A stretch of 64,000 bases of DNA, taken from the NCBI RefSeq assembly GCF_014892515.1, contig NZ_JADBGR010000098.1, positions 1 through 64,000 of the forward strand, in the 5' to 3' direction. Below, one piece after another: positions 43,030 to 53,688 of this stretch. The notes under the pieces were generated by a model. The model was not told the DNA's origin and did no database searches. It saw only the letters and a program-made list of their open reading frames with translations. Numbering within the stretch: the first letter of the stretch is position 1; every line of letters begins with the position of its first letter. This stretch comes from Myceligenerans pegani. GTDB lineage: Bacteria > Actinomycetota > Actinomycetes > Actinomycetales > Cellulomonadaceae. Made by a program: the position numbers and the translations under genes.

Positions 43030-45125
43030 CGGCCGGCCTCCGCACGGCCGAACAGGCGATGCCAGAAGCCACGCCGGCGGCCGGACTCCTCCTCGGTGCC
43101 GGAGCCGTCCGCGTCGCCCGGTCCGGCACCGGACCGGCCCGGCGGCCCGACGGCGGTCGCCGCACCGGCCGGTCCGGTCCCGGGAGCCCCGGCGATGTCG
43201 TACCCGCCCGCGCCCGCCCCGCGCAGTCCGCGCGCGGGCGCCTCCGTGCCGGAGGCCGGCGCGGCGGCGTTCCCGGTCCCGGCGGAGTCCCGGGAGTCCC
43301 GCTCGGCCGACGCGGCGTCGGCGACGGCACGCGCGGCGTCCCGCAGCGCCCCGCCTCCGGCGTCGGCGGAGCCCACGGCGTCGAGCTGGGCGGTGTACCG
43401 CGCGGCCTGGCCGTCCATCACGACGCGCACGCGCGCGCCGAGCCGTTCCTTGGCCTCGACGGCGAGCCGCCGCACGGCGTCCTCGCCGAACACGGCCTCC
43501 AGCAGGCGCTGCGCCAGGACGGCCGTACCGCCGGCGATGCCGACCTCGATCCCGGACAGCCCGCCGGTGGAGGCGAACACGAAGATCATCAGCGCCACGC
43601 CCAGTCCGTTGACGCCCAGGGACAACGCCCGCGCGGTGCCGCGCCTGGCCGAACCCTGCTCCCGCACGAGGTTCAGCACGTCGGACTGCCAGCCGCGGAT
43701 CTGCTCGCCGACGTCGGCCCGCAGCGCACCCGACGCCCGCGACAGGTCCAGGCCGTCCAGCAGCGCCCGGCCGGCCGCGTCCCCGCGCCAGCCGGCGTAC
43801 GCCCGCTCGGCCGCACCCTCGGCGGCGTCGAGCACCACGGACTCCAGGCCGTGCGCGATCGCCTGCTCCACCTGCGGCGCCTCCCGCGGCCTGCCGCGGA
43901 AGAACCCGCCGATCGCGTCCCGCACGCGCCCGATCCCGTGCTCCACCGCGCGGAAGAACTCCCCGGTGCCCACGAAGTCCTGCCAGCGGGCGAGCACCTC
44001 GCCGCGCAGCAACGCGCCGTCGGACGTCGCCGCGTTCACGTGGGCGACGGCGTCGGCGTACGCGCCGGCGACGACGGCGCGCAGGCGGGCGTCGGCCTCC
44101 TCCTGGGCGTCGGCGGCGTCCGCGAGGTCCTCGGCGCGCCGCACCAGGTCGTCGACGACGCCGTCCCGGGTCGCCGCGATGACGTGCGCCCGGGCGCCCG
44201 CGTCGCCGCCGAGGTCCGTCAACCAGTCGGCGACGGGTGCCACCGCCCGCTCCGGGAGGTAGCCCTCGGGCGTGAGCCCGGCCTCGGGGACGACGAACAG
44301 GCGCGCCTCGCCCAGTCCCTGCTCGGCCATGAGGTCGCGCAGGTCGTCGACGGTGGCCTCGGCCCCGGGGTCGACCCGGTCGAGCACCATGGCGACCTGG
44401 GCGCGCCGCTCGGCGGCCGAGGTCAGCAGGTCCCACGGCACGGCGTCGGCGTAGCGGGCCGCCGTGGTGACGAAGAGCCACAGGTCGGCCGCGCCGAGGA
44501 GCTGCGTCGCCAGGTCGCGGTTGGCCTGCTCGACCGAATCGATGTCCGGCGCGTCGAGCAGTGCCAGCCCGCGGGGCAGCGTCTCGCTGGCGACCATGCG
44601 GAGCGTGCGCGGCTCCGCGGGGCCGGGTGCGCCGCCGCCGGTCGTCCGTCCGGCCGACGGCGGTCCGCCCGCGCCGGTCACGCGCGACAGGCCCGGGAGG
44701 ACGCGGTCGCCGGTGAACCAGCGGGCGTCGAGCGGGTGGTGCACCAGCACGGGCGCGCGGGTGGTCGGGCGCAGGACACCCGGCACCGTGACATCCTCGC
44801 CCAGGACCGAGTTCACGAGGGTCGACTTGCCCGCACCGGTCGACCCGCCGACCACCACGAGGAGCGGGGCCTGCTGCGACCGCAGGCGCGGGAGCAGGTA
44901 GTCGTCCAGCTGGTCGACCGATCGGCGCCGCGCGTCGCGCGCCCGGTCGGCGCCGGGTGTCTCGAGCGGGAGGCGGAGCGTCCCGAGCCGCGTACGCAGG
45001 CCCTCCAGCGACCGCGTGAGGTCGCCGACGGCATCGTCCGCGGGCGACGCGGCGCCCACGGCTCCTCCGGCCGGCTCGGCGGCGCCGCGGTCTGGCGTGG
45101 GCACGTCGTCGGGCTGCTCGGTCAT
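43026..45125 (-). CDS. Dynamin-like GTPase, large partner (pair 1)
   Basis: A 699-residue dynamin-like protein. The G1 loop is GGSTGAGKST near residues 93-102, with LLDAPDIDSV as G3 and LWLFVTTAARYADAVPW, typical of the group. The centre is a long helical stalk. One or two hydrophobic segments occur at about 505-530 (LGVNGLGVALMIFVFAS). The C-terminal 100 residues are a low-complexity Gly/Ala/Pro tail. It is the first gene of a two-gene operon and is paralogous to the gene at 51653. The ATG at 45125 begins MTEQPDDV. It may act with its partner on the cell membrane. Confidence 0.9.
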   Translation of the reverse strand: MTEQPDDVPTPDRGAAEPAGGAVGAASPADDAVGDLTRSLEGLRTRLGTLRLPLETPGADRARDARRRSVDQLDDYLLPRLRSQQAPLLVVVGGSTGAGKSTLVNSVLGEDVTVPGVLRPTTRAPVLVHHPLDARWFTGDRVLPGLSRVTGAGGPPSAGRTTGGGAPGPAEPRTLRMVASETLPRGLALLDAPDIDSVEQANRDLATQLLGAADLWLFVTTAARYADAVPWDLLTSAAERRAQVAMVLDRVDPGAEATVDDLRDLMAEQGLGEARLFVVPEAGLTPEGYLPERAVAPVADWLTDLGGDAGARAHVIAATRDGVVDDLVRRAEDLADAADAQEEADARLRAVVAGAYADAVAHVNAATSDGALLRGEVLARWQDFVGTGEFFRAVEHGIGRVRDAIGGFFRGRPREAPQVEQAIAHGLESVVLDAAEGAAERAYAGWRGDAAGRALLDGLDLSRASGALRADVGEQIRGWQSDVLNLVREQGSARRGTARALSLGVNGLGVALMIFVFASTGGLSGIEVGIAGGTAVLAQRLLEAVFGEDAVRRLAVEAKERLGARVRVVMDGQAARYTAQLDAVGSADAGGGALRDAARAVADAASAERDSRDSAGTGNAAAPASGTEAPARGLRGAGAGGYDIAGAPGTGPAGAATAVGPPGRSGAGPGDADGSGTEEESGRRRGFWHRLFGRAEAGR

Positions 45126-45281
45126 GGCGCACAGTCTGCCGTAAGCGCGCAGGCCGGTCCCGTGGAGCGGGCTCGTGGCGGCCGGTTCGTGACGACGGGT
45201 TCGTGACGCCGGGGCTCGGGCGGCCGGTCCCCGGCGACCGGGTTCGTGGCGGCGGCAGAGCCCGGCGTCCGGCTCCGCTCC

Positions 45282-46250
45282 TCAACGCCGCAGGCGGCGG
45301 CGCAGCCAGTCCGTCAGGGCACGGGCGTGCTCGCGCTGGGCGGCCCGGGTGAGCGGCGACGCCGGATCGGGCGGCAGGAGCGATCCGTACGCGTGGTGTC
45401 CCGCGAGCACCGCCAGGTAGGCGGTGACCTCGTCGGCGTCGTACGAGCCGGGGAAGGGCCGGATCGCCAGGGCCTGCTCGGGCGCCGGGCCGCCCTGGGC
45501 GTGCATGAGGCCGAGCATCGACAGGGTCGTGGTGAACGCCGGGCCGGCGCCGCACACCGCCCAGTCGACCGCGAGCGGCGGGATGGCGCCGCGCTCGGCC
45601 GCGAGGAAGACCGCCTCGCGACGCAGCACGTGATGTCCCAGGCGGTCGCCGGAGAGCCCTGCCGCCGCCTCGCGAGCAAGCTCGGCGAGCGCCTCGACCC
45701 GGCCGGGCAGCCATGCCCCGAACGAGGCGAGTGCGGCGGGGTGGTCCTTGGCGAGGCGCGTCCAGGCGTCGGTGTCGAACAGGTCCTGCCACGCCGGGAA
45801 GCTGCCACCGGCGTGCGGGCCGGGAACGGCGATGTCACCGATGCCGTACGCGAGCTCGAGCGCCTCGTCGACCTCGGCGTCCGCCCACGGCAGCTCGGGG
45901 AGCCGTACGGGCGGCATCGCGAATCCGAGCGCGAGCCACTTCCCGTACCCGCCGACCTCCTCGTCGACGGTCCAGACCAGCGGCGGCACGGGTGCTCCCG
46001 CGGGCAGCGCCCGGACGAACCCGAGCTCGGCGCGGAGCCGGCGGTGGCCGACCGGGTTGTGGCTGTCCGCCGCCCTGACGTAGTAGTTCACTCCTCCGGC
46101 CTGAAGCTGGAGCTCGTACCCGCCCGCGGAGCGGCCGCCGGGCAGGCTCGTCCAGCCCAGGACACGCGCACCGATCGCCTCGCTCACCCGGGTTCGCACT
46201 GCCGACGGGATGTCCGGCCAGCCGGGCCGGAGCGATGCGGGCGATGCCAT
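45282..46250 (-). CDS. Aminoglycoside-phosphotransferase-like protein, degenerate (copy 1)
   Basis: A 322-residue protein of the APH/choline-kinase-like fold. Conserved landmarks include a first lobe with GARVLGWTSLPGG, AGAPVPPLVWTVDEE, and a C-terminal QGGPAPEQALAIRPF. The catalytic loop, normally HGDLRxxN, reads HHVLRREA, so the catalytic Asp and metal-binding Asn are lost; the later Asp in LAVDWAV is kept. It is probably not an active kinase. The next gene encodes a diverged copy in tandem. The ATG at 46250 begins MASPASLRPGWPD. Function unknown. Confidence 0.72.
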   Translation of the reverse strand: MASPASLRPGWPDIPSAVRTRVSEAIGARVLGWTSLPGGRSAGGYELQLQAGGVNYYVRAADSHNPVGHRRLRAELGFVRALPAGAPVPPLVWTVDEEVGGYGKWLALGFAMPPVRLPELPWADAEVDEALELAYGIGDIAVPGPHAGGSFPAWQDLFDTDAWTRLAKDHPAALASFGAWLPGRVEALAELAREAAAGLSGDRLGHHVLRREAVFLAAERGAIPPLAVDWAVCGAGPAFTTTLSMLGLMHAQGGPAPEQALAIRPFPGSYDADEVTAYLAVLAGHHAYGSLLPPDPASPLTRAAQREHARALTDWLRRRLRR

Positions 46251-46349
46251 GAACGAATGATCCCGGCACCGCGCCGTCCCGGGCAACTCCCGATGCGTTC
46301 GAATTCACCCGAACACCCGTGGGACGCGCCGCCCTGATCCCGGTAGATG

Positions 46350-47303
46350 TCAGAATCCGAGCCTGCGCCGGAGCCACTCCACGCAGACGCTCGCGTGCGC
46401 CCGCAGGACGGACGGCCGCTCCCCCGGTTCGGCGCGTTCCGGGTGGAGCGCCTGTTCGACGAGCTGCCCGGTCAGGGCGGTGACGAGGCAGGTCACGGCG
46501 TCGGGATCCGTGTCGGACGACAGCGGGTGCCTGGCGAGGACCACCTCGGGGGCCGGCCCGCCCTCCGCCCGGATGTGGGCCAGGAGCAGGACGGTGTCGA
46601 CGAACGGCGCGCCGCGTGCCGCGCGGGCCCAGGCCGCCGCCACCGGCCGGCCGTCGGGCGACAGCGGCGGGTACAGCGTGTGCCGGGTCGGCGACCCGTG
46701 GACGAGAGTGTCGCCGGACACGGCCTCGGCGCTGTGGACGGCGATCTCGGCGAGCGCTTCCAGCCGCGGTTCGAGCCACGGGGTGAAGTTCCGCAGCCCT
46801 TCGGGTCGCTCCTCGGCGAGGCGCCGCCACGGTCCGGCGCCGAACAGCTCGGCGCTGTCCAGGAACGGTCCGTCGGCGGGTGCCTCGAACTCGCGGATCT
46901 CCCGCAGGACGCCGAGGGCGGCCCCGACCTCCTCCTCCGTCCACTCGTCGCCGATCGGCCGGATGTCGCGCATCCCCCAGCTCGCCACGATCCATCGTCC
47001 GAACTGCCCGAGATCCTCGTCGAACCACCAGAGCAGAGAGGGCACGGGCGCCCCGGCCGGGAGCACGGCGACGACGTCGATCGCCCGCCGGGCCAGTTCC
47101 TGGGCCCGCGGATCGGCCGTGTTCACCACGGTGCACACCTGGGTTCCGGTGGCAGTCTGGAGCGACATCGCCGCCGCGCCGCCGACGCCGTTCATCGGCA
47201 GTGTCGTCCACCCGAGGACCCGGGCCCCCAGCTCGTCCGAGATGCGCTGTCGAACGGGCGGTGGCAGATCCTGCCACCCGGGCTGGGGCACGGAAAAGAC
47301 CAT
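46350..47303 (-). CDS. Aminoglycoside-phosphotransferase-like protein, degenerate (copy 2)
   Basis: A 317-residue paralogue of the product of the downstream gene (shared GARVLGWTTLP, PAGAPVPSLLWWFDEDLG, GGPAPEVVLARHP). Its catalytic loop reads HGSPTRHT in place of HGDLRxxN, and the second metal ligand VDW reads AAW, so every catalytic acid is gone. The ATG at 47303 follows GGGAGGA. About 100 bases separate it from copy 1. Both are perhaps pseudokinases that bind a small ligand; nothing in the context names it. Confidence 0.72.
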   Translation of the reverse strand: MVFSVPQPGWQDLPPPVRQRISDELGARVLGWTTLPMNGVGGAAAMSLQTATGTQVCTVVNTADPRAQELARRAIDVVAVLPAGAPVPSLLWWFDEDLGQFGRWIVASWGMRDIRPIGDEWTEEEVGAALGVLREIREFEAPADGPFLDSAELFGAGPWRRLAEERPEGLRNFTPWLEPRLEALAEIAVHSAEAVSGDTLVHGSPTRHTLYPPLSPDGRPVAAAWARAARGAPFVDTVLLLAHIRAEGGPAPEVVLARHPLSSDTDPDAVTCLVTALTGQLVEQALHPERAEPGERPSVLRAHASVCVEWLRRRLGF

Positions 47304-47397
47304 AGGACGATCCTCCCGGACTCCCCCCATTCCCGGCAAACCCATCCACGGCCGAAGAGTCATCCGATGTACGTCATTCATCGCATGAAACGAATCA

Positions 47398-47449
47398 GCC
47401 GGCTGTTCGGCCTCCGGACATCTGTGGTTCCGGAGGCCGGACAGCCGGC
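47398..47449 (-). terminator. Strong hairpin terminator after ettA
   Basis: Arms 47398-47418 and 47429-47449 form a 21-bp stem with one G-T pair and a 10-base loop, about 50 bases past the ettA stop. It separates ettA from the APH-like genes. Confidence 0.75.
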
Positions 47450-47500
47450 CGGCTCCCTCGCGTCGTGCGTACCGTGCGGCGGGCGACGGGGTCGCGCGCC

Positions 47501-49183
<1,683 letters not shown>

Positions 49184-49333
49184 TGCCTTCGTTCCACCGT
49201 TTCAACAGGGTTGGGAGGGGGTTGCGCCCGTCGCGCGGCGACCTGCTCGCGCACATCGCGCTCGGCCGCGACGGGCGTCGTCGTCCCCCAGCCTACGCGT
49301 TCGGGGTCTCGCGGGTCGGCGATGTCGTGCCAG

Positions 49334-49355
49334 CCGCCGCGGTGGACCGCGGCGG
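49334..49355 (-). terminator. Hairpin terminator after ssb
   Basis: A perfect 9-bp inverted repeat with a 4-base loop lies 17 bases past the ssb stop codon. Confidence 0.5.
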
Positions 49356-49372
49356 GGACGCCACCGCGAGCG

Positions 49373-49990
49373 TCACCCCTCGCCGCCGTCGTCGTCGCCG
49401 GAACCCGGCACGGCCGCTCCGTCCGGTCCGGCCATGACCTCGGCGGCCGCGTCCGCGAGCGCCGCGGCCTCCTCCACGGCCTCCCCCGCCCCGTCCGGAC
49501 GGGCAGCCGCGTCCCTGCCCGTCATCGCCGCCCAGGCGTCCGAGTCCGGCACGCCTCGCGCGAGCCCGCCCCATCCGGACGCCGCCGTCGCGCGCTGCTC
49601 GCTCCCGGACGCGCCCGGAGGCTCGTCGGCCGGGATCACGCGCTGGAACTCCGCTCGTCCCTTCATGAGGTTGGGCCCCACGGAGTCGGCGTTGATCACG
49701 AGGCTCGTGCGCCGCCGCGCCTCGTCGCCCCACTCGTCCACCTCGAGCCGCCCGGCGACCATCACCGGCTGCCCCTTCTTGACGCTCTTGCTGATGTTCA
49801 CCGCGGCGTGCCCCCACGCCTTCACCTGGAACCAGATCGTCGGGCCGTCGTAGAACTCGCCGTTCGTGTCCCGGATGCGCCGCGTGCTCGCCACCGAGAA
49901 CGTGGTCCACTCGTTGCCGCTGCCCGACCGCCGGATCACGGGATCGCTCCCCGCGTTCCCCGTCACGGTCACCTTTACCTCGTTGCTCAC
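49373..49990 (-). CDS. ssb: Single-stranded DNA-binding protein
   Basis: A 205-residue SSB with an N-terminal OB fold (VTVTGNAGSDPVIRR, TTFSVASTRR, WFQVKAWGHAA, GQPVMVAGRLEVDEW). The C-terminal half is an acidic, Ala-rich tail ending DDDGGEG instead of the usual DDDIPF tip. This suggests a secondary SSB, perhaps for competence or repair, not the replication SSB that partners rpsF and rpsR. The start is a GTG at 49990 with GAAGGAG upstream. Confidence 0.9.
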   Translation of the reverse strand: MSNEVKVTVTGNAGSDPVIRRSGSGNEWTTFSVASTRRIRDTNGEFYDGPTIWFQVKAWGHAAVNISKSVKKGQPVMVAGRLEVDEWGDEARRRTSLVINADSVGPNLMKGRAEFQRVIPADEPPGASGSEQRATAASGWGGLARGVPDSDAWAAMTGRDAAARPDGAGEAVEEAAALADAAAEVMAGPDGAAVPGSGDDDGGEG

Positions 49991-50045
49991 GTCGCGCTCC
50001 TTCGCTCCGCCGCACCGGCCCCCTGCCGGCGCGCCGGAACCAGCA

Positions 50046-51656
50046 TCACGCGCGGGCCGCCTCCACGGAGGGCGTCGGAGCGGAGGCTGTGTACGAAGCG
50101 CTGTCTCCACGACCCGAGGTCGGTGTCCGACCGGCCCGGGACGGCGCCGAGGGTCCCTCCTCGCGTGCGGACTGGGCGAACTCGCGCACCTGCCGGTGCT
50201 CGTCGAGCAGCCGCTGCGTGGGCTCCCCGAGCGACCGCTCCAGGACCCGCTCCACGGCGGCCCTCCCCGCCGCGAGCACGGCCTGCTCCCGGCGTCTCGC
50301 CAGCGCCCGCCGGATCCGCGTCGCCGCGAGGAAGACGCCGAGCGCCGCGAGCGCCGCCACGACCCCGGTCACGCCGAGCACGGTCGAGGTCGTGTCGTCG
50401 AGGGGCAGCACCTGCATCGACGCCAGCACGGTGGCGAGGCCGAGCACCACGGCCAGGGCCACGAAGGCGAGTGCCACCCGCCGCAGCGGACGCGCCGACG
50501 CGGGCCCTCGCACGTCCAGCGTGACGCCGCGCAGTGCGGTCGCGAGGGACGCGCCGACGTGCTCGGCGGACGCCACGGACTCCGCGAGCGACCGCTGCCA
50601 GCCGGGCCGGAGGTTCTCGCCCGCGCCGGTGAGCCAGCGCGCGCGGGACAACGCGACGGCGTCCGGATCGGGCGCGGGGAACTCGGGCCGCCCGTACCCG
50701 TTCTGCACGGAGGCGGCCACCTGGGCGGCGACGGGGGCGAGACCGACCGCCTCGCCCAGCGCCTCGGTCTCCGCGGCAAGCACGGTGGAGGTGTGCCAGG
50801 GAACCTCGGCGGGGGTCTCCTCGAGCAGGGCGGCGGCGGCCGCGTCCAGCTCGGCGGCCGCGCGCCCGGCGGCCACCGACCGCCGTCGGACCGCTCGCTC
50901 GAGCAGGTCCCGCAGCTCCGGCACGCCGTACCCCGTCTTCGCCGAGACCGGGACCACGGGCACCTCGCCCACGCCGTCGTCGCGCAGCAGGCGCTGCACA
51001 TCGCGTGCCAGGTTGTCCTGCTGGCCCGCCGGCACGGTGTCGATCTGGTTGAGCGCGACCACCATCGACCCGGGCCGCTCGCCCGCGCCGCGCAGGTAGC
51101 CGGAGTGCAGCGCGTCGTCGGCGTACTTCTGCGGGTCCACCACCCACACGAGCAGGTCGACCAGGGGCAGGACGCGGTCCACGATCTCGCGGTGCCCCGG
51201 GGCGACGGAGTCGTGATCGGGCAGGTCGAGCAGGACGAGGCCGCCGAACCCGTCCTCGTCCGCCCCGTCGAGCTCACCGGCGCGGGTGATGCGCCGCTCG
51301 CGTTCGACGCCGAGCCAGTCCAGCAGCGCGGCGGCGTCGTCGGACCAGGAGCAGGCGGAGACCTTCGCCGTCGTGGGCCGCTTGACGCCCACCTCGGCGA
51401 ACGAGAGCCGGGAGATCCGGTTGAACAGGCTCGACTTGCCGGATCCGGTGCCTCCCGCGAGCGCGATGACGGTGTGGTCGACCCCGAGCGCGATGCGCTC
51501 GCGCACGCCCGCCACGGCGCTCGCGACGCGGCCGAAGACGGCGTCGTCGAGCCGGGAACCCGCTATCTGCAGGGCGCGGCCGAGGTCCTCGGTCCGGGCG
51601 CGCAGCGCGGCATCGTCTCCGGCACGGCCGTGCGGCCGCGTCGAGGCGCTCGTCAT
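50046..51656 (-). CDS. Dynamin-superfamily membrane GTPase, small partner (pair 2)
   Basis: A 536-residue GTPase paralogous to the gene at 41338. G1 is GGTGSGKSS, G3 LLDLPDHDSV, the segment LLVWVVDPQKYADDALH is nearly identical in both, and G4 is NQID. Two hydrophobic helices lie at about 405-460. The C-terminal 60 residues are Ser/Pro-rich and differ from pair 1. Its ATG overlaps the upstream GTPase stop by four bases. Confidence 0.9.
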   Translation of the reverse strand: MTSASTRPHGRAGDDAALRARTEDLGRALQIAGSRLDDAVFGRVASAVAGVRERIALGVDHTVIALAGGTGSGKSSLFNRISRLSFAEVGVKRPTTAKVSACSWSDDAAALLDWLGVERERRITRAGELDGADEDGFGGLVLLDLPDHDSVAPGHREIVDRVLPLVDLLVWVVDPQKYADDALHSGYLRGAGERPGSMVVALNQIDTVPAGQQDNLARDVQRLLRDDGVGEVPVVPVSAKTGYGVPELRDLLERAVRRRSVAAGRAAAELDAAAAALLEETPAEVPWHTSTVLAAETEALGEAVGLAPVAAQVAASVQNGYGRPEFPAPDPDAVALSRARWLTGAGENLRPGWQRSLAESVASAEHVGASLATALRGVTLDVRGPASARPLRRVALAFVALAVVLGLATVLASMQVLPLDDTTSTVLGVTGVVAALAALGVFLAATRIRRALARRREQAVLAAGRAAVERVLERSLGEPTQRLLDEHRQVREFAQSAREEGPSAPSRAGRTPTSGRGDSASYTASAPTPSVEAARA

Positions 51657-53344
51657 GTCAGCCTCCTGAGCTCGGCGAGCCGAACGCGCAGCGTGGCTGC
51701 CGCGTCGTCGGCGAGGGCGGGGATCTCAAGGGCACTCTGGACAGATCGGGCCTCGGCCGCAACCGCTAGCGCGGTACGGTCGGCCAGATCCGAGCGCAGC
51801 GGGCGCACGAGGTCGTCGACGGCGTCGTCCAGCACCCTGCCCAGGAGACGGGCGGAGTCCTCGTTCCCGAGCGCCGCGGCGAGCAGGAGCGTCGCCAGTC
51901 CGGCGTCGCCGAAGGCGCGTCGCGCGCCCTGTGCCGCCGCCGCGTCCACGGATTCCGGGGTGTCCGTGCCCGCGTCGCCGTCCTCCGCGCCGAGGCCCGC
52001 CACGAGGCGGTCGGCCTCGGCGACCCAGGCGGCGGCCTGCTCGGCCGCCCAGTCCTGGCGGGTCCGCCCGCGTTCCGTGCCCGACGGCGCCACCGCGGCG
52101 CCCGCGGCGGGAGCCCCCGGTCCGGCGAGCTCGGCGCGCAGCCGCTCCTCGGTCCGGGCGCCGGCGGCGGCGAGCGAGCGTTCGGCCGCCCTCCTGGACT
52201 CCTCGCGCAGCGGCGCGAGCGCCTCGGAGCGGGCCCGCCCGGCGCGCTTCGTCGCGCGCACGACGCCGTCACGCACCGTCACGCGGTCGATGCGCCGGCT
52301 CGCGACGAGTTCCGCGAACCGTGCGGACACCTGCGAGCCGCCGGCCGTCCCGGCCGTGATCGTGGCTCGCGCCACGGCCTCGGCGTCGGGCACGACCACG
52401 TCGATCACGCGGCGTAGCTCCCGGGCCGCGGCGCCCTGCGCGTCAACGGCCTCCACGAGCCCCTCCACCCAGTCCGGCAGCACCTTGAGCGCGCCCTTGA
52501 GGGTGCGCACCACCACGGTGCGGGACCGCTCCGGTCCGGCCATCATCGCCAGCCAGCGCCCGATCCCCGCGACGAGCGTGGTGTCGAGCAACCCTTCGTG
52601 CGGGCCGACGTCCGGGATCACGAACAACGGCGTGTCCGTCATGCCGCGCTCCCGCATGCGCGCGTTCAGGTCGCCGCGGATCGTGGCGAGGTCGTCCTCG
52701 CCGACCCGGTTGAGCACGATGGCCACGCTCGCCCCCCGCTCGCGTGCGCGGTCGAGGGCCTCCCAGGGCAGGGCGTCCCCGTAGCGGGCGGCCGTGGTGA
52801 CGAACAGCCACAGATCGGCGCCCTCCAGGAGCTTGCCGGCCGTGCTGCGGTTCTGCGAGACGAACGAGTCCAGGTCGGGCGCGTCCAGCAGGGCGGTGCC
52901 GCGCGGCACGCCCTCGTGCTCGACGACCCGCGCGAGCTCGGTCACCGGCCCCGCCTTGAGCGTCGCCCGGTCCCGCGGGTGCACGCCCACGACGGGTTCG
53001 CGGGTGGTGGGCCGCAGCACCCCCGCGTCGGAGATGTCCCCGCGCAGGAGGCTGTTGAAGATGGTCGACTTGCCGGCGCCGGTGGAGCCCGCGAGCACCA
53101 CGAGGGCGGGACTGGACAGCTCCGCGAGCCGGGGCAGCAGATGCTCGTCGAGCTGCGCGAGGAGGCGCGCGCGAGAGGCTTCGGCGTCGTCGGCCCCCTC
53201 GATCGGAAGCGGCAGACGCACGGCGGCGACGTCGCCGCGGAGGTCCTGGACGACGTCGTGCACCGTGAAGCCGAGCTGCTCGGCGACGTCGGGGTCGACG
53301 CCGCCCCGGCGGCCGAGCGCGGCGGAGCGCGTTCCGAGAGTCAC
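51653..53344 (-). CDS. Dynamin-like GTPase, large partner (pair 2)
   Basis: A 563-residue dynamin-like GTPase paralogous to the gene at 43026 (G1 AGSTGAGKST, G3 LLDAPDLDSF, LWLFVTTAARYGDALPW). It lacks the low-complexity C-terminal tail and the clear hydrophobic segment of its pair-1 counterpart, so membrane attachment may depend on its partner. I prefer the GTG at 53344, which has an AGGAT site eight bases before; an ATG at 53368 and a TTG further up are possible. It lies close downstream of a tRNA gene on the other strand. Confidence 0.87.
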   Translation of the reverse strand: MTLGTRSAALGRRGGVDPDVAEQLGFTVHDVVQDLRGDVAAVRLPLPIEGADDAEASRARLLAQLDEHLLPRLAELSSPALVVLAGSTGAGKSTIFNSLLRGDISDAGVLRPTTREPVVGVHPRDRATLKAGPVTELARVVEHEGVPRGTALLDAPDLDSFVSQNRSTAGKLLEGADLWLFVTTAARYGDALPWEALDRARERGASVAIVLNRVGEDDLATIRGDLNARMRERGMTDTPLFVIPDVGPHEGLLDTTLVAGIGRWLAMMAGPERSRTVVVRTLKGALKVLPDWVEGLVEAVDAQGAAARELRRVIDVVVPDAEAVARATITAGTAGGSQVSARFAELVASRRIDRVTVRDGVVRATKRAGRARSEALAPLREESRRAAERSLAAAGARTEERLRAELAGPGAPAAGAAVAPSGTERGRTRQDWAAEQAAAWVAEADRLVAGLGAEDGDAGTDTPESVDAAAAQGARRAFGDAGLATLLLAAALGNEDSARLLGRVLDDAVDDLVRPLRSDLADRTALAVAAEARSVQSALEIPALADDAAATLRVRLAELRRLT

Positions 53345-53493
53345 GGGTTCATCCTGATATCTCCACATGCCCCTTGCCAACCGGGACGCGCCGGACGGCG
53401 GCCGCGGACTGCCTCAACCATACTGGTCCACGCTCCTGGTCCAACTCCGGGGCCAGGATCGATACGATAGGCCCGCGCCCCCTGCGGGCGCAC

Positions 53494-53566
<73 letters not shown>

Positions 53567-53688
53567 CCTAAAAATTCACCCACGCAAAAGTCGCAGCTTT
53601 CCCGCTCCGCCTTTACCGTGGCTCAGCACAGCGAGATGCGCCGGTGGCGGCGCGGACATTTCCACCAGAGCCTCCGGAGGTACCGCCG

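Noticed and set aside
41338-45792. One 1484-codon frame that could suggest a giant GTPase fusion
   Set aside because: Only the part downstream of 43029 is GTPase sequence. The upstream part is an Arg/Pro-rich shadow of the large GTPase gene and the APH-like gene, which are in other frames with proper starts.
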